From assembly GCF_001625575.1 (NCBI RefSeq), contig NZ_AUXV01000011.1, positions 1-64,000 on the forward strand: 64,000 nucleotides of DNA, read 5' to 3'. Positions within the stretch are counted from its first letter, which is position 1. Each line of letters opens with the position of its first letter. Shown one piece after another: positions 37,442 through 46,105 of the stretch. Position numbers and translations under genes: made by a program. Source of the DNA: Pseudoalteromonas luteoviolacea S2607 (GTDB lineage: Bacteria; Pseudomonadota; Gammaproteobacteria; Enterobacterales; Alteromonadaceae). The notes beneath the pieces are model-generated. The model searched no databases, was not told the DNA's origin, and saw nothing but the letters and a program-made list of their open reading frames with translations.

Positions 37442-38152
37442 ATGCTCAGCGACAACTTTGAAATCGATGAGTCTAATGTTATGGAATCACTTCTTGTAGA
37501 AACACTAAGCACACATGAGATAAGTTGGTGGCATATTCCAACAGTATTACTGGTTGGTATACTTACTAGCTTAACTCCCTGTGTTTATCCTATCCTGCCA
37601 ATTACGATTGCCACTTTCTCACATCGTAAACACACGCGCTTTGCACCTCTTTTGTATTGTATCGGCTTTGCACTCATTTATGCCGCCCTCGGTTTTTTTG
37701 CCGCTTGGAGTGGCCACTTATTTGGCCTAGTAGCCACTAACCCATGGGTACTTGTGCTGTTTGCCAACGGACTGATTTATTTAGCTGCAATCAATAAAGG
37801 TATCTTAACCATGCCATCTCTCTCACTCCCTTCAAAAAGATCTCGTAGCTCACTCCCTTTGATAATGGGCATGGCCAGCGCATTGGTTGCAGCGCCCTGC
37901 ACGTCCCCAGTACTAGGTGGCCTGTTATTGTTTGTAGCGACAACGCAACAACCAATACTGGGCGGTGTATTGCTATTTAGCTTTGCGCTCGGCATGAGCG
38001 CTTTGTTGCTATGTGCAGGCTGTAGTGCTCGGGTACTTTCCAGTTTACCACCTTCAGGAAAATGGCTTTCCTATATCAACACGTTAACAGCGCTCATACT
38101 CCTTGTTATGGCGCAGTACTTTCTGATCCAAGCGGGCAAAAGCTGGCTTTAA
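37442..38152 (+). CDS. DsbD/CcdA-like inner-membrane thiol-electron transporter
   Basis: A 236-residue polytopic protein with about six membrane helices. It has the two hallmark helix-embedded cysteines of the DsbD-beta/CcdA family: SLTPCVYPILPIT in the first helix and AAPCTSPVLGG in the fourth. It carries electrons from cytoplasmic thioredoxin to periplasmic acceptors. It lacks the alpha and gamma thioredoxin-like domains of full DsbD. The next two genes encode thioredoxin-like exported proteins that would be natural acceptors. The start may be the later ATG at 37481 (MESLLVETL). Confidence 0.85.
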   Translation: MLSDNFEIDESNVMESLLVETLSTHEISWWHIPTVLLVGILTSLTPCVYPILPITIATFSHRKHTRFAPLLYCIGFALIYAALGFFAAWSGHLFGLVATNPWVLVLFANGLIYLAAINKGILTMPSLSLPSKRSRSSLPLIMGMASALVAAPCTSPVLGGLLLFVATTQQPILGGVLLFSFALGMSALLLCAGCSARVLSSLPPSGKWLSYINTLTALILLVMAQYFLIQAGKSWL

Positions 38153-38175
38153 CCTACCATTAAAGGACATTAAAA

Positions 38176-38628
38176 ATGAGAACTCTCGTATGGCTAATGT
38201 GTTTATTCAGTGCGACCGCACATGCTAAACAATACCTCCCTTTACAGGCACAAACATTAGATGCCCGTACCATTTCTACACAGGGAAAAGTGACCTACTT
38301 AAAATTTTGGGCCACCTGGTGCGCATATTGTGTCGAAGAAATGCCACTTCTTCAGCAAAGCCATAATAGCGCTAATGGCACTTATCAGGTGGTATCTATC
38401 AATATAGGGTTCAACCAAAACCGTGACAGAGTGACGCACTATTTAACCAAAAATAAGTATAACTTCCCTACTGTATATGATGGGAATGGCGCAATAACAA
38501 AGCACTATTCAGTGCTGGGTACGCCACAGCATATTTTGCTTGATGAACAAGGAAACGAGCTATATCGCAGTGCACTATTCACCGATGAACTTGCGCAAAA
38601 ACTAAGACAATTACAGGAGACAAACTAA
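38176..38628 (+). CDS. Exported TlpA-like thioredoxin
   Basis: A 150-residue protein with a signal peptide (about 1-17, cleavage after AHA), then a thioredoxin fold with active site WATWCAYCVEEMP (Cys49, Cys52) and cis-Pro in LGTPQHILLD. This TlpA/ResA/ScsD-like type usually reduces specific periplasmic disulfides or protects thiols. The stop overlaps the next start (TAATG), so it is coupled to the following gene, and its electron source is likely the membrane protein encoded just upstream. Confidence 0.88.
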   Translation: MRTLVWLMCLFSATAHAKQYLPLQAQTLDARTISTQGKVTYLKFWATWCAYCVEEMPLLQQSHNSANGTYQVVSINIGFNQNRDRVTHYLTKNKYNFPTVYDGNGAITKHYSVLGTPQHILLDEQGNELYRSALFTDELAQKLRQLQETN

Positions 38629-39380
38629 TGTATATACAACTGCTCAAACATGTTCTATTGTGCCTCTTGGTTGTCAGCTATAGCACCAAATCAAAAGTTC
38701 AAGAGTATGTTTTTATTAATATTTGGGATGAATATAATCAAACAACCATTTTGCCTGTCGAACTGGGTGAACGACTTTTTCTGCAACCAGACATCAACAT
38801 TGACCAAGCGAGCCTGAAGCAATTTGCGGATAGATATCCAAAGTATAAAAACATCACTATCGATACCCACAATCAATTGATGTTTAAATATCAGGTAAGG
38901 CAAACCCCTACCCGCGTAATCGTTCATGAAGGGTCCGTAAAATCAATAGAGCCTTTATTGCAAAAGCCCAAAGCCATCACCAACACAGCCGTCAACAAAG
39001 CACTGCGCACTTTGTCAGGAAAGCGCTTAGACCTCAATAAAATCAGGCATGAATACGCGGTATTATTTTTTAGTGACAGCCTATGTCCATTTCAGCACAT
39101 TCCGCACTGCCAGCAGCGTATCGCACAAAACAACCAACTAGCGGAACAAATGCCAGATAAGATACTGACGATTATAAAACCCTTTTATGCCGATGAGACC
39201 AGTGCACGTAACTATCAACAGCGTTTTCAGGTAAACCATCAAATGACCTTTGATTATCAAAACCAGTTATTTAGATACTTTGAAGTATCGGAGTTGCCCT
39301 ACTGGATAGTGCAAAACAGCCAAGGAGCGGTTATCTACAGGGGCAACACGCCCCCTAAAAAACACCATTTGTCACTCTAA
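38628..39380 (+). CDS. Tandem thioredoxin-fold exported protein lacking CXXC
   Basis: A 250-residue protein with an N-terminal hydrophobic segment (about 5-18) suggesting export or anchoring. Two successive thioredoxin-like folds are suggested by paired beta/cis-Pro features: VFINIWDEYN with RQTPTRVIV (about 28-99), and YAVLFFSD with SELPYWIV (about 143-225). Domain 1 has no cysteines at the active-site position; domain 2 has Cys153-x7-Cys161 (CPFQHIPHC) instead of CXXC. Function is unknown. It overlaps the upstream TlpA-like gene by one base and converges with the regulator gene by 9 bases. Confidence 0.65.
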   Translation: MYIQLLKHVLLCLLVVSYSTKSKVQEYVFINIWDEYNQTTILPVELGERLFLQPDINIDQASLKQFADRYPKYKNITIDTHNQLMFKYQVRQTPTRVIVHEGSVKSIEPLLQKPKAITNTAVNKALRTLSGKRLDLNKIRHEYAVLFFSDSLCPFQHIPHCQQRIAQNNQLAEQMPDKILTIIKPFYADETSARNYQQRFQVNHQMTFDYQNQLFRYFEVSELPYWIVQNSQGAVIYRGNTPPKKHHLSL

Positions 39381-41543
39381 AATCCACTTACTTTGGCAGT
39401 AAACGCTGTAAGGTGCGTCGAGCAACTCGGTGATCAGCTCGACGCTTTTCTGCGGTTGCTGTGTGAGTAGGCCCAGTTGTTCAAGTAACATTTGACTGTT
39501 TTGAAGTTCACCGAGCATCCGCTTTGACCGCATAAGTACAACATCATTTTTTGCCATATGTGCAGCTACTGAGGCGTAAAATAACATTAAATGGGCTTCT
39601 TTATCTTGCTCAAAATCGATTAAATCAAGCGCTTGATCGGGTTTGTTGCGTAACAGGTAAATATACATCTGCGTATACTTTGCATAAACAATAGCATCGT
39701 CAAGCCCACTCAATTTATAAGCCTGAAAAGCGCTTTGAGTGAGGGACTCGGCATTGTCAACATCACCTTGTTTAAGCGCAACCCAAGCCAACAGTAGTTG
39801 AGCGTTAGCATGCGTCATTGCTGATGTTTTTTCATTGGCTAACAACTGTGTTAAACGCCGATGCGCTTCTTGCAATGGCTCATGATTGTTGGTGGTTAAA
39901 CCAATGTCCATATATGCCATCGCCTTCAGTACGCTCAACTGCTCAATAGCAGGTATAAAGGCGTCATCTATATCGACTTGATTGAGATAACTCAGCGCTT
40001 CATCACCTCGATGTAACTGAATATAGTAAAACCCCAAGTAAGTAAGCACTTGCACCTTAAAATACTTATCACCACTGCTTGAAGCGATTTCCAGAGCTTC
40101 TAATAGACTGTCCTCACTTTCTGACACTGGGACCAAGTAATTTTGCCCATAAGCAAATAAACTTCTCGCCAAATCAATCTGTCGTTCTGTTTGTCGGTAG
40201 TAACGAGTGGCAACCTCGAGCACCTCTTTGCTTTGTGCCAAATTAAGCGTATTTTTTTGCTGTGGGCCAGCAGCTGGTGGATTAGCGAGATAAAAAGAGC
40301 GCTGTGCTTCACTATAAGCAAAAGAACGACTACCTATTAATGCATACGCCGCACTCATTGCATGCGTATAGTCTTGCCACTGTGTTGTGCTCCACGCTGC
40401 ATCTGCAATCAACTGATAAGCACTCGCGATTAACTCTATTTGCTGACTCTTTTGTGCAGCGCGAAGTGCCAGCTGCGCACTGTGTTTGGCATTGTCAAAC
40501 TCCCCTAGCGCTTTCTCAAAAGTACCAAGATATAAATAATATCGAGCTCGCAAAGCCAGTGAGGTGGGAGATAACTCGATTAATGAAAAATGTGCTTTGG
40601 CCTTAGGTATATCACCTTGCAACCAAGCTATTTTAGCCAATTCTAAGCGTGAGGGAACGTGCTCAGGGGTTTGTATCAAAGCGGCTTCAAAATATTGCTC
40701 AGCTAACTGTGGACCATGCTCCGTTAATGCTTGCACGCCCCGATAGTAGTCACTGAGACCGTTAACAGCCAGAGGTTGATCTGCAACAAATCCTGAGCTA
40801 TCGGTTAAAGATGCAATCAGCTGCGTCGCGATATCAGAAAAGTTATCATCAAGCTGTTCAACAATCACTTCGGTGCTGCGCCCAGCCAGCTCCGCTTGCA
40901 GTAAAAAGCGCTGTTGCAAAGGCTTGAGCGATAAATAAAATTGCTGTGGCGCCTCTTTAGTGACACTGTCAATATAATCAGGTGTACGACTTTTTGGCAG
41001 TAGCTGGTAGTCCTGCTGTAAACGCGACCGCAGTACACCTTCGAGTGCATATCCCCACCACGCATTTGCTTGTACACCAGTATGATTTTGCATGGAATGG
41101 ATGATTAGTTGCGGTTGTGCTTGAAGTTGGCTGTGAGCAAACGGAGAGTTATTGTACAGATACACCATGCTACCGAGTGATACTGCCACCCCTAAAGCAA
41201 TACCAATCAAAATTCGATTTCGTTTTCGAAGGCAAGGCGCTACTTTTACGTCACAGATCCACATGTAACCTTGTTGTGGTAAAGTTTTAATGAACAGTGG
41301 ATGTTTAGCGCTATCTCCCAGCGCTTGACGCAATTCGGTGATACTTTGATTCAGCGCCGCTTCTCGAAACTCACCATGCTGCCATAGATCCTTAAGCACG
41401 ACTTCCCGCTTAACCAATTCATTTGGTCGGGCAACAAAGTAGGCAAGTAATTGAGCAACCTTAGGGCGCAAGGCGATTTCTTGCTGCCCACAATAAAGCA
41501 CCAAGCGTTCAGAGTCGAAACGAAATTGACCGAATAACAACAC
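39372..41543 (-). CDS. ToxR/CadC-like membrane transcriptional regulator with TPR sensor
   Basis: A 723-residue protein. The N-terminal winged-helix OmpR/PhoB-type DNA-binding domain (about 1-100) has RPKVAQLLAYFVARPNELVKREVVLKDLW and RQALGDSAKHPLFIKTLPQQGYMW. One TM is at about 110-130. A large periplasmic part rich in TPR-like helical repeats covers about 250-700. This is one-component membrane signalling of the CadC/ToxR kind. It faces the thiol-redox genes tail to tail and diverges from mnmE, so its targets are not evident. Confidence 0.88.
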   Translation of the reverse strand: MLLFGQFRFDSERLVLYCGQQEIALRPKVAQLLAYFVARPNELVKREVVLKDLWQHGEFREAALNQSITELRQALGDSAKHPLFIKTLPQQGYMWICDVKVAPCLRKRNRILIGIALGVAVSLGSMVYLYNNSPFAHSQLQAQPQLIIHSMQNHTGVQANAWWGYALEGVLRSRLQQDYQLLPKSRTPDYIDSVTKEAPQQFYLSLKPLQQRFLLQAELAGRSTEVIVEQLDDNFSDIATQLIASLTDSSGFVADQPLAVNGLSDYYRGVQALTEHGPQLAEQYFEAALIQTPEHVPSRLELAKIAWLQGDIPKAKAHFSLIELSPTSLALRARYYLYLGTFEKALGEFDNAKHSAQLALRAAQKSQQIELIASAYQLIADAAWSTTQWQDYTHAMSAAYALIGSRSFAYSEAQRSFYLANPPAAGPQQKNTLNLAQSKEVLEVATRYYRQTERQIDLARSLFAYGQNYLVPVSESEDSLLEALEIASSSGDKYFKVQVLTYLGFYYIQLHRGDEALSYLNQVDIDDAFIPAIEQLSVLKAMAYMDIGLTTNNHEPLQEAHRRLTQLLANEKTSAMTHANAQLLLAWVALKQGDVDNAESLTQSAFQAYKLSGLDDAIVYAKYTQMYIYLLRNKPDQALDLIDFEQDKEAHLMLFYASVAAHMAKNDVVLMRSKRMLGELQNSQMLLEQLGLLTQQPQKSVELITELLDAPYSVYCQSKWILE

Positions 41544-41668
41544 GGTTTAGATTATCCTTATCTCTACATCTCGAGTAATTATTTTTATTCATTTCTCTCC
41601 ACTATACCTGAGAAAAGCCAATTGCTGTACAATTAACGTCAGAACACAGTCATTCAGCAAGAGACAAT

Positions 41669-43033
41669 ATGATTGCACAAGACACCATAGCAGCTCAGGC
41701 CACCGCACCAGGTCGCGGTGGCGTGGGGATCATCCGTATTTCGGGTAGTAAAGCCAAAGTCGTAGCCGAAAAAATTCTCGGCAAATGTCCTAAAACAAGA
41801 TACGCAGAGTATCTGCCGTTTAACACTCTTTCAGGTGAAAACTTGGATCAAGGCATTGCGCTATTCTTCCAAGGGCCAAACTCGTTTACCGGTGAAGATG
41901 TACTTGAATTACAGGGCCATGGTGGGCCAGTTGTGATCGATATGCTGCTCAAAGAAATAAGCCAATTAGAAGATGTCAGATTGGCTAAACCCGGTGAATT
42001 CTCTGAACGTGCTTTTATGAATGACAAGCTCGATCTTACTCAAGCAGAAGCCATTGCTGATCTGATTAACGCCACCAGTGAACAAGCAGCAAAGAGCGCG
42101 CTTCATTCACTACAAGGTGATTTTTCTAAACATATCAACACTTTAGTTGAACAAGTCATTCATTTGCGCATGTATGTTGAAGCGGCAATTGACTTCCCAG
42201 ACGAAGAAATTGATTTCCTTTCTGACGGTAAAGTAGCAGGTGACTTGCAAGCTATCATTACGCAACTAGCTGAAGTCAGACAACAGGCTAAACAAGGCAG
42301 CATCATGCGTGAGGGCATGCGCGTAGTCATCGCAGGGCGACCCAATGCAGGTAAATCTTCTTTACTTAATGCATTGGCAGGTCGCGAAGCCGCCATCGTC
42401 ACAGACATAGCTGGTACGACGCGAGATGTACTGCGAGAACATATTCATATTGATGGCATGCCACTGCATATTATTGATACCGCAGGTCTACGAGAAAGCC
42501 CAGATAAAGTCGAACAAATCGGTATTGAGCGCGCATGGGAAGAGATCAGTGGTGCAGATCATGTGTTGTTTATGGTAGACGGCACTGAAACGCTTGAAAC
42601 AGACCCGTTAAAGATCTGGCCTGAGTTTATGGAAAAATTACCTCAAGGCATGGATATTACGGTCATACGCAATAAAATCGATCTATGTAATGAGCATCAA
42701 GGTTTATGCCAACAAGGGGATTACCCCGTACTCAGGCTGAGCGCACAGACCAATACCGGCATTGATATACTGCGTGAACATCTCAAAGCGTGTATTGGAT
42801 TTACTGGTGCTAATGAAGGGGGCTTTATGGCACGCCGCAGGCACCTAGATGCACTTGAACGAGCTGCTGAACACCTAGAAATAGGCCAAACTCAACTTGA
42901 AATGCATGTGGCAGGCGAAATTTTGGCAGAAGAGCTGCGACTAACCCAGCAATATTTAAATGAAATTACTGGTGAATTTACATCCGATGATCTCTTAGGA
43001 AAGATCTTCAGCTCTTTCTGTATTGGTAAATAG
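41669..43033 (+). CDS. mnmE: tRNA modification GTPase MnmE
   Basis: With MnmG it installs (c)mnm5 groups at U34 of certain tRNAs. The 454-residue protein has the N-terminal formyl-THF-binding domain ([26 protein letters not shown]), the helical domain, and the G domain with [21 protein letters not shown] and NKID. The C-terminus is CIGK, containing the essential Cys. Its partner MnmG is encoded 8 kb to the right; the accessory block separates the two. Confidence 0.98.
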   Translation: MIAQDTIAAQATAPGRGGVGIIRISGSKAKVVAEKILGKCPKTRYAEYLPFNTLSGENLDQGIALFFQGPNSFTGEDVLELQGHGGPVVIDMLLKEISQLEDVRLAKPGEFSERAFMNDKLDLTQAEAIADLINATSEQAAKSALHSLQGDFSKHINTLVEQVIHLRMYVEAAIDFPDEEIDFLSDGKVAGDLQAIITQLAEVRQQAKQGSIMREGMRVVIAGRPNAGKSSLLNALAGREAAIVTDIAGTTRDVLREHIHIDGMPLHIIDTAGLRESPDKVEQIGIERAWEEISGADHVLFMVDGTETLETDPLKIWPEFMEKLPQGMDITVIRNKIDLCNEHQGLCQQGDYPVLRLSAQTNTGIDILREHLKACIGFTGANEGGFMARRRHLDALERAAEHLEIGQTQLEMHVAGEILAEELRLTQQYLNEITGEFTSDDLLGKIFSSFCIGK

Positions 43034-43263
43034 TTGAACAAAATTTCATATAAACATAGCAGATATTTCATTGTAACTATCTGTTATGTTTAAGTACAAA
43101 AATAATAAATTAAATAAAATCTAAAATCCAAAACCTACCTGCTTTTAAAATAGCCAATTCATAAAGCCTATTAATTAAAATAATTAAATATTTACAATAT
43201 TGATATTATCTATTAGTATCATTTCGATAAATAGGATCTAAAACTTTAGAAGGAATGTTGTAC
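43034..43263. other. AT-rich junction region before the peptide locus
   Basis: About 230 bases of very AT-rich DNA between mnmE and the first accessory gene. No gene and no clear mnmE terminator. A TTGATA at 43200-43205 could be a -35 element, but no well-spaced -10 is convincing. The composition shift starts right after the mnmE stop. Confidence 0.5.
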
Positions 43264-43767
43264 GTGGTAGGCCTAGCATTAGAACAAGAGAACCAACCTA
43301 AGGTTCATAATCACCCACCTCTAGAAGAGGTTCTTGCATATCATAATCAAGATATTATTGACGGTTTTTTAAAATCGTTAGATGTTACGGAAGAAGAAGC
43401 TAATAATATTTTTAAAGACACTTTAAAGTGGCTATGGTACTGTCGTCACCCTGATACGCAGGGCAGCAGAACGATAGATAAAAACTTACTCATAATAGAT
43501 GAAATGTGGCATACGTTCATTCTATATACAAATGATTACTTCAAGTTTTGCCATAAATACTTCGGTATGTATATTCACCACTCCCCAACAAGAAACTCAG
43601 AAATAGAAGAATATAAAAAGCTTACTCCTGAAGAAAGAACCGCCGAAAAAAGACGCCAATTAGAGTTGGTGTATGATGTTCTTGGTAAAGAGACCTTTAT
43701 TAGTTGGTATCATTTATATCCCCAAAAATATACTTATTCATCAATTCTTGAATTAAGAAAGAAATAA
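43264..43767 (+). CDS. GRDP-like protein of the peptide locus
   Basis: I recognise a resemblance to glycine-rich domain-containing-protein-like (GRDP/DUF1399-type) sequences, whose core is (I/L)DxxWHxxIL...Y..FC....G..(I/L)HH.P. Here it reads IIDEMWHTFILYTNDYFKFCHKYFG then IHHSP. Conserved His, Cys and Glu residues (Glu83, His86, Cys99, His108, His109, counted from 43255) look like potential metal ligands or a catalytic set. No signal peptide or TM. The frame is open from the ATG at 43255, but AAGGA at 43250-43254 touches that ATG, whereas the GTG at 43264 is 9 bases away, so I chose it (167 residues). First gene of the accessory operon; function unknown. Confidence 0.7.
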   Translation: MVGLALEQENQPKVHNHPPLEEVLAYHNQDIIDGFLKSLDVTEEEANNIFKDTLKWLWYCRHPDTQGSRTIDKNLLIIDEMWHTFILYTNDYFKFCHKYFGMYIHHSPTRNSEIEEYKKLTPEERTAEKRRQLELVYDVLGKETFISWYHLYPQKYTYSSILELRKK

Positions 43768-43850
43768 GATATTTACTAAAAAACCTATCAATATTTTGAT
43801 GGGTATGAAATGTCGTGCTTAAAATTTAGTAAATTCATTAAGGTATATTT

Positions 43851-44564
43851 GTGTGCATTATTAATAGAGCAATGGGTGAGTTAGAAGATTTTAAATCATG
43901 CTTTGGTGCTTTTGGTGTAGGCTCATACTTCAACAATACATATAATGAGAAAAGTGACATTGATATTTATGTCATAAAAGACACTGATATGTATGTAAAA
44001 AAATCAATATTTTTTGAAGGAGTCCGCTTCGATATTACCGTATGTTCGTTGAAAGCTCTGTATTTCAGTGCAACAAAAGGAAAGTTCTTCGCATTTCTAC
44101 AAGAAACATTGCGTACGGCACACCTAATCAAAGACACAGATAATCGAGTGTCCCAGTGCTTAAATCGCATCCAGCAATATGCGCAAGAGACGCAACGACC
44201 GCCTAATCAATTCGATATTAAAAATTGCAAAGCCTTTATTGCCAATTGCGCTCGAAAGTTAGAGCAACATCAATCTAATAAATTTATGTTTATTCGTTAT
44301 ATGTCAGATTGGAGTGACGAGTGCTATAAACTCAATTGTATGGTGAAGAAAAAGCCGCCATTTGAAAGCCCAGTGCTAAAAGGAAAGCATATCTCTGAAG
44401 AGTTCCCTGAGTTACATAACGTTTTAGATAAAGTGATGAGTACGATTAGTATAGACGTAAGGTCTCAATTAATAAATGAGTACACTCAGCACTTATTAAC
44501 CAGTTCTTACCCTGATGTAAAAACCGAAGGGGTATTTAAAAGAGTAAAGTTTCCTCTTCGATAA
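43851..44564 (+). CDS. MNT-type nucleotidyltransferase 1 of the peptide locus
   Basis: A 237-residue protein with the pol-beta-superfamily nucleotidyltransferase signature: GVGSYFNNTYNEKSDIDIYV (Gly24-Ser25, Asp36, Asp38), and a third acidic residue, Asp61, in VRFDITV. This is the complete catalytic set for transferring NMP from an NTP. A helical C-terminal domain of about 150 residues follows, perhaps the acceptor-binding part. GTG start with AAGG 7 bases upstream; an in-frame stop at 43839 excludes an earlier start. The substrate is unknown; the precursor peptide gene directly downstream makes the peptide a candidate. It resembles the second transferase at 48244 only in the catalytic core. 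Confidence 0.82.
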   Translation: MCIINRAMGELEDFKSCFGAFGVGSYFNNTYNEKSDIDIYVIKDTDMYVKKSIFFEGVRFDITVCSLKALYFSATKGKFFAFLQETLRTAHLIKDTDNRVSQCLNRIQQYAQETQRPPNQFDIKNCKAFIANCARKLEQHQSNKFMFIRYMSDWSDECYKLNCMVKKKPPFESPVLKGKHISEEFPELHNVLDKVMSTISIDVRSQLINEYTQHLLTSSYPDVKTEGVFKRVKFPLR

Positions 44565-44597
44565 GAATATAAATAAAAATCAATCAAAGGAAATAAA

Positions 44598-44750
44598 ATG
44601 AGCGATTTTAGTGAGATAATTGCAAAAGAAAAAGCAGAGCTTATTGATGAAATTTTAATTAAATCAGTAAGTGGAGGAGATCCAGATGCTCCAGATATGT
44701 GCGCACCACCAAGCGGCTGTAACGCTAGGTGCATCTGTACGAACAACTAA
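44598..44750 (+). CDS. Double-glycine leader peptide precursor 1 (Cys-rich core)
   Basis: A 50-residue gene product below usual ORF cut-offs, with an AAAGGA ribosome site 6-7 bases before ATG. Leader residues 1-27 are acidic and helical, ending in KAELIDEILIKSVSGG; the Gly26-Gly27 pair is a typical C39 cleavage site. The predicted core (28-50) is Asp/Pro-rich and then has four Cys at 35, 41, 45 and 47 (C-x5-C-x3-C-x-C), ending TNN. The leader matches that of the precursor at 49225 (K-x-ELI-x3-L-x3-VSGG, both 27 residues long). The exporter genes follow directly. The product could be a disulfide-bonded microcin or a modified RiPP. Confidence 0.88.
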   Translation: MSDFSEIIAKEKAELIDEILIKSVSGGDPDAPDMCAPPSGCNARCICTNN

Positions 44751-44827
44751 TAAAAAATTACCCTGGATAGAGAGGTATATAAAACTCATTTATCTCTCTA
44801 ACCGGTTAATGCCACAGGTAAAAGTGC

Positions 44828-46093
44828 ATGGAGAAAAGGTTGAAAGCGTCGGATCTTTTTAGAAAAGAGGCAGTTGAAACTAATCTAAACAGGTTAGAAG
44901 GAAAAGTAGTCCTAATAAAATCGCCTTCTTATAATGCGATAATTGCTTTTTTAGTGTTATTTTTTACCGTCGTTATATTTTTCGTTGCAAATTCAAAATT
45001 CAGCAATTATGAAACCGTAAAGGGTTCTTTAATTAGCGATCAAAGTATTTTAAAAGTCTATCCCCCCTCCTCTGCAATCATAGAAAAGTCATATGTTGAA
45101 GAAGGCCAAACGGTTGAAAAAGGACAACTTCTATTCGATTTAAGAGCTGACTTTTTGCAAATAGAGGGCAATGCGAGTGTTGATCTTGAAATAAAAGAAG
45201 TTAATCATCAAATTCAAAATTTGATTAAATCAAAAGCGCAATTGGTAAAGAAGCTAACATTACAAGAAGAGATAATTAGCCAAAAAATAGCCAACATAGA
45301 TGCTAAAACGCAATCACTGAAAGAGAAGCGAAAAATTCTTGAAGAACGAATTGTTATCGTTAAACGCATATTCGAAGACAAAAAAACCCTTTTACATGAT
45401 GGCGGGATTTCTAAATTAGACATTGATGCTTCTGAAAGCGACTACCTCAAATTACAGGAAACGCTACTTGATCAAACCAATACGCTCGCAGATCTATCTG
45501 GACAACGACAAGCACTCGTAAACGACGCCCAATCTCTACCAATAGAACAAGCCAGTGCTTTAATTGAGTTGGACAACAACATCTCAAAATTACAGCTTCA
45601 GCTTCTCAGCCTGACACGCGACACAGAGTATAAAGTAGAGGCGCTAAACGCAGGTATTATTACTAACATTATTGCCCGCGAAGGTGAGAGAGTCTCCGCT
45701 AATTACCCTCTATTTAGTATCGCCCCCAATGACACAGTCTTGATAGCAGACTTGTATATACCAACGCGAGCCATTGGCTTCGTAGAACAAGGTCAAGGAG
45801 TGAGGCTGAGGTTTGAAGCTTTTCCGACGCAGTTGTATGGCGATATTGAAGGCGAGATATTTGAAGTTTCAAGGATGTTGATCCAACCATCAGAATGGCC
45901 AAATCCTGTAGGCCTCAACATGCCAGTTTATCGCGCTAGAGCAAAATTACATGCACAAGAAATACACGCAAATGGAAAAGTCCTGCAATTACAAAATGGC
46001 CTGCTTTTAGACGCCGATATTATTTTAGAAGAACAATCATTCTTAGAATATATATTAAGCCCGATCTTAGAAATAAAAAATAAAATGCAGTAA
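44828..46093 (+). CDS. HlyD-family membrane fusion protein of a peptide exporter
   Basis: A 421-residue periplasmic adaptor. One N-terminal TM (about 35-55) is followed by a lipoyl-like half (KVYPPSSAIIEKSYVEEGQTVEKGQLLFDL), a long coiled-coil hairpin (about 105-250), then the returning lipoyl half and beta-barrel domain (INTNIIAREGERVSANYPLFSI-type segment, IPTRAIGFVEQGQGVRLRFEAFP). This is the CvaA/HlyD partner of C39-ABC transporters. It would bridge to a TolC-like outer-membrane channel, which is not encoded here. The start is ATG 44828, with an in-frame TTG at 44840 as an alternative. Confidence 0.92.
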   Translation: MEKRLKASDLFRKEAVETNLNRLEGKVVLIKSPSYNAIIAFLVLFFTVVIFFVANSKFSNYETVKGSLISDQSILKVYPPSSAIIEKSYVEEGQTVEKGQLLFDLRADFLQIEGNASVDLEIKEVNHQIQNLIKSKAQLVKKLTLQEEIISQKIANIDAKTQSLKEKRKILEERIVIVKRIFEDKKTLLHDGGISKLDIDASESDYLKLQETLLDQTNTLADLSGQRQALVNDAQSLPIEQASALIELDNNISKLQLQLLSLTRDTEYKVEALNAGIITNIIAREGERVSANYPLFSIAPNDTVLIADLYIPTRAIGFVEQGQGVRLRFEAFPTQLYGDIEGEIFEVSRMLIQPSEWPNPVGLNMPVYRARAKLHAQEIHANGKVLQLQNGLLLDADIILEEQSFLEYILSPILEIKNKMQ

Positions 46094-46105
46094 TAGGTAA
46101 AAAAA

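Noticed and set aside
43034-43263. att site or tRNA at the left end of the accessory block
   Set aside because: No tRNA gene, integrase or matching direct repeat at the other end was found by eye.
44671-44862. 63-residue plus-strand frame overlapping precursor 1 and the HlyD start
   Set aside because: It lies in another frame across the end of the precursor; the precursor has the ribosome site and leader motif, this frame has neither.
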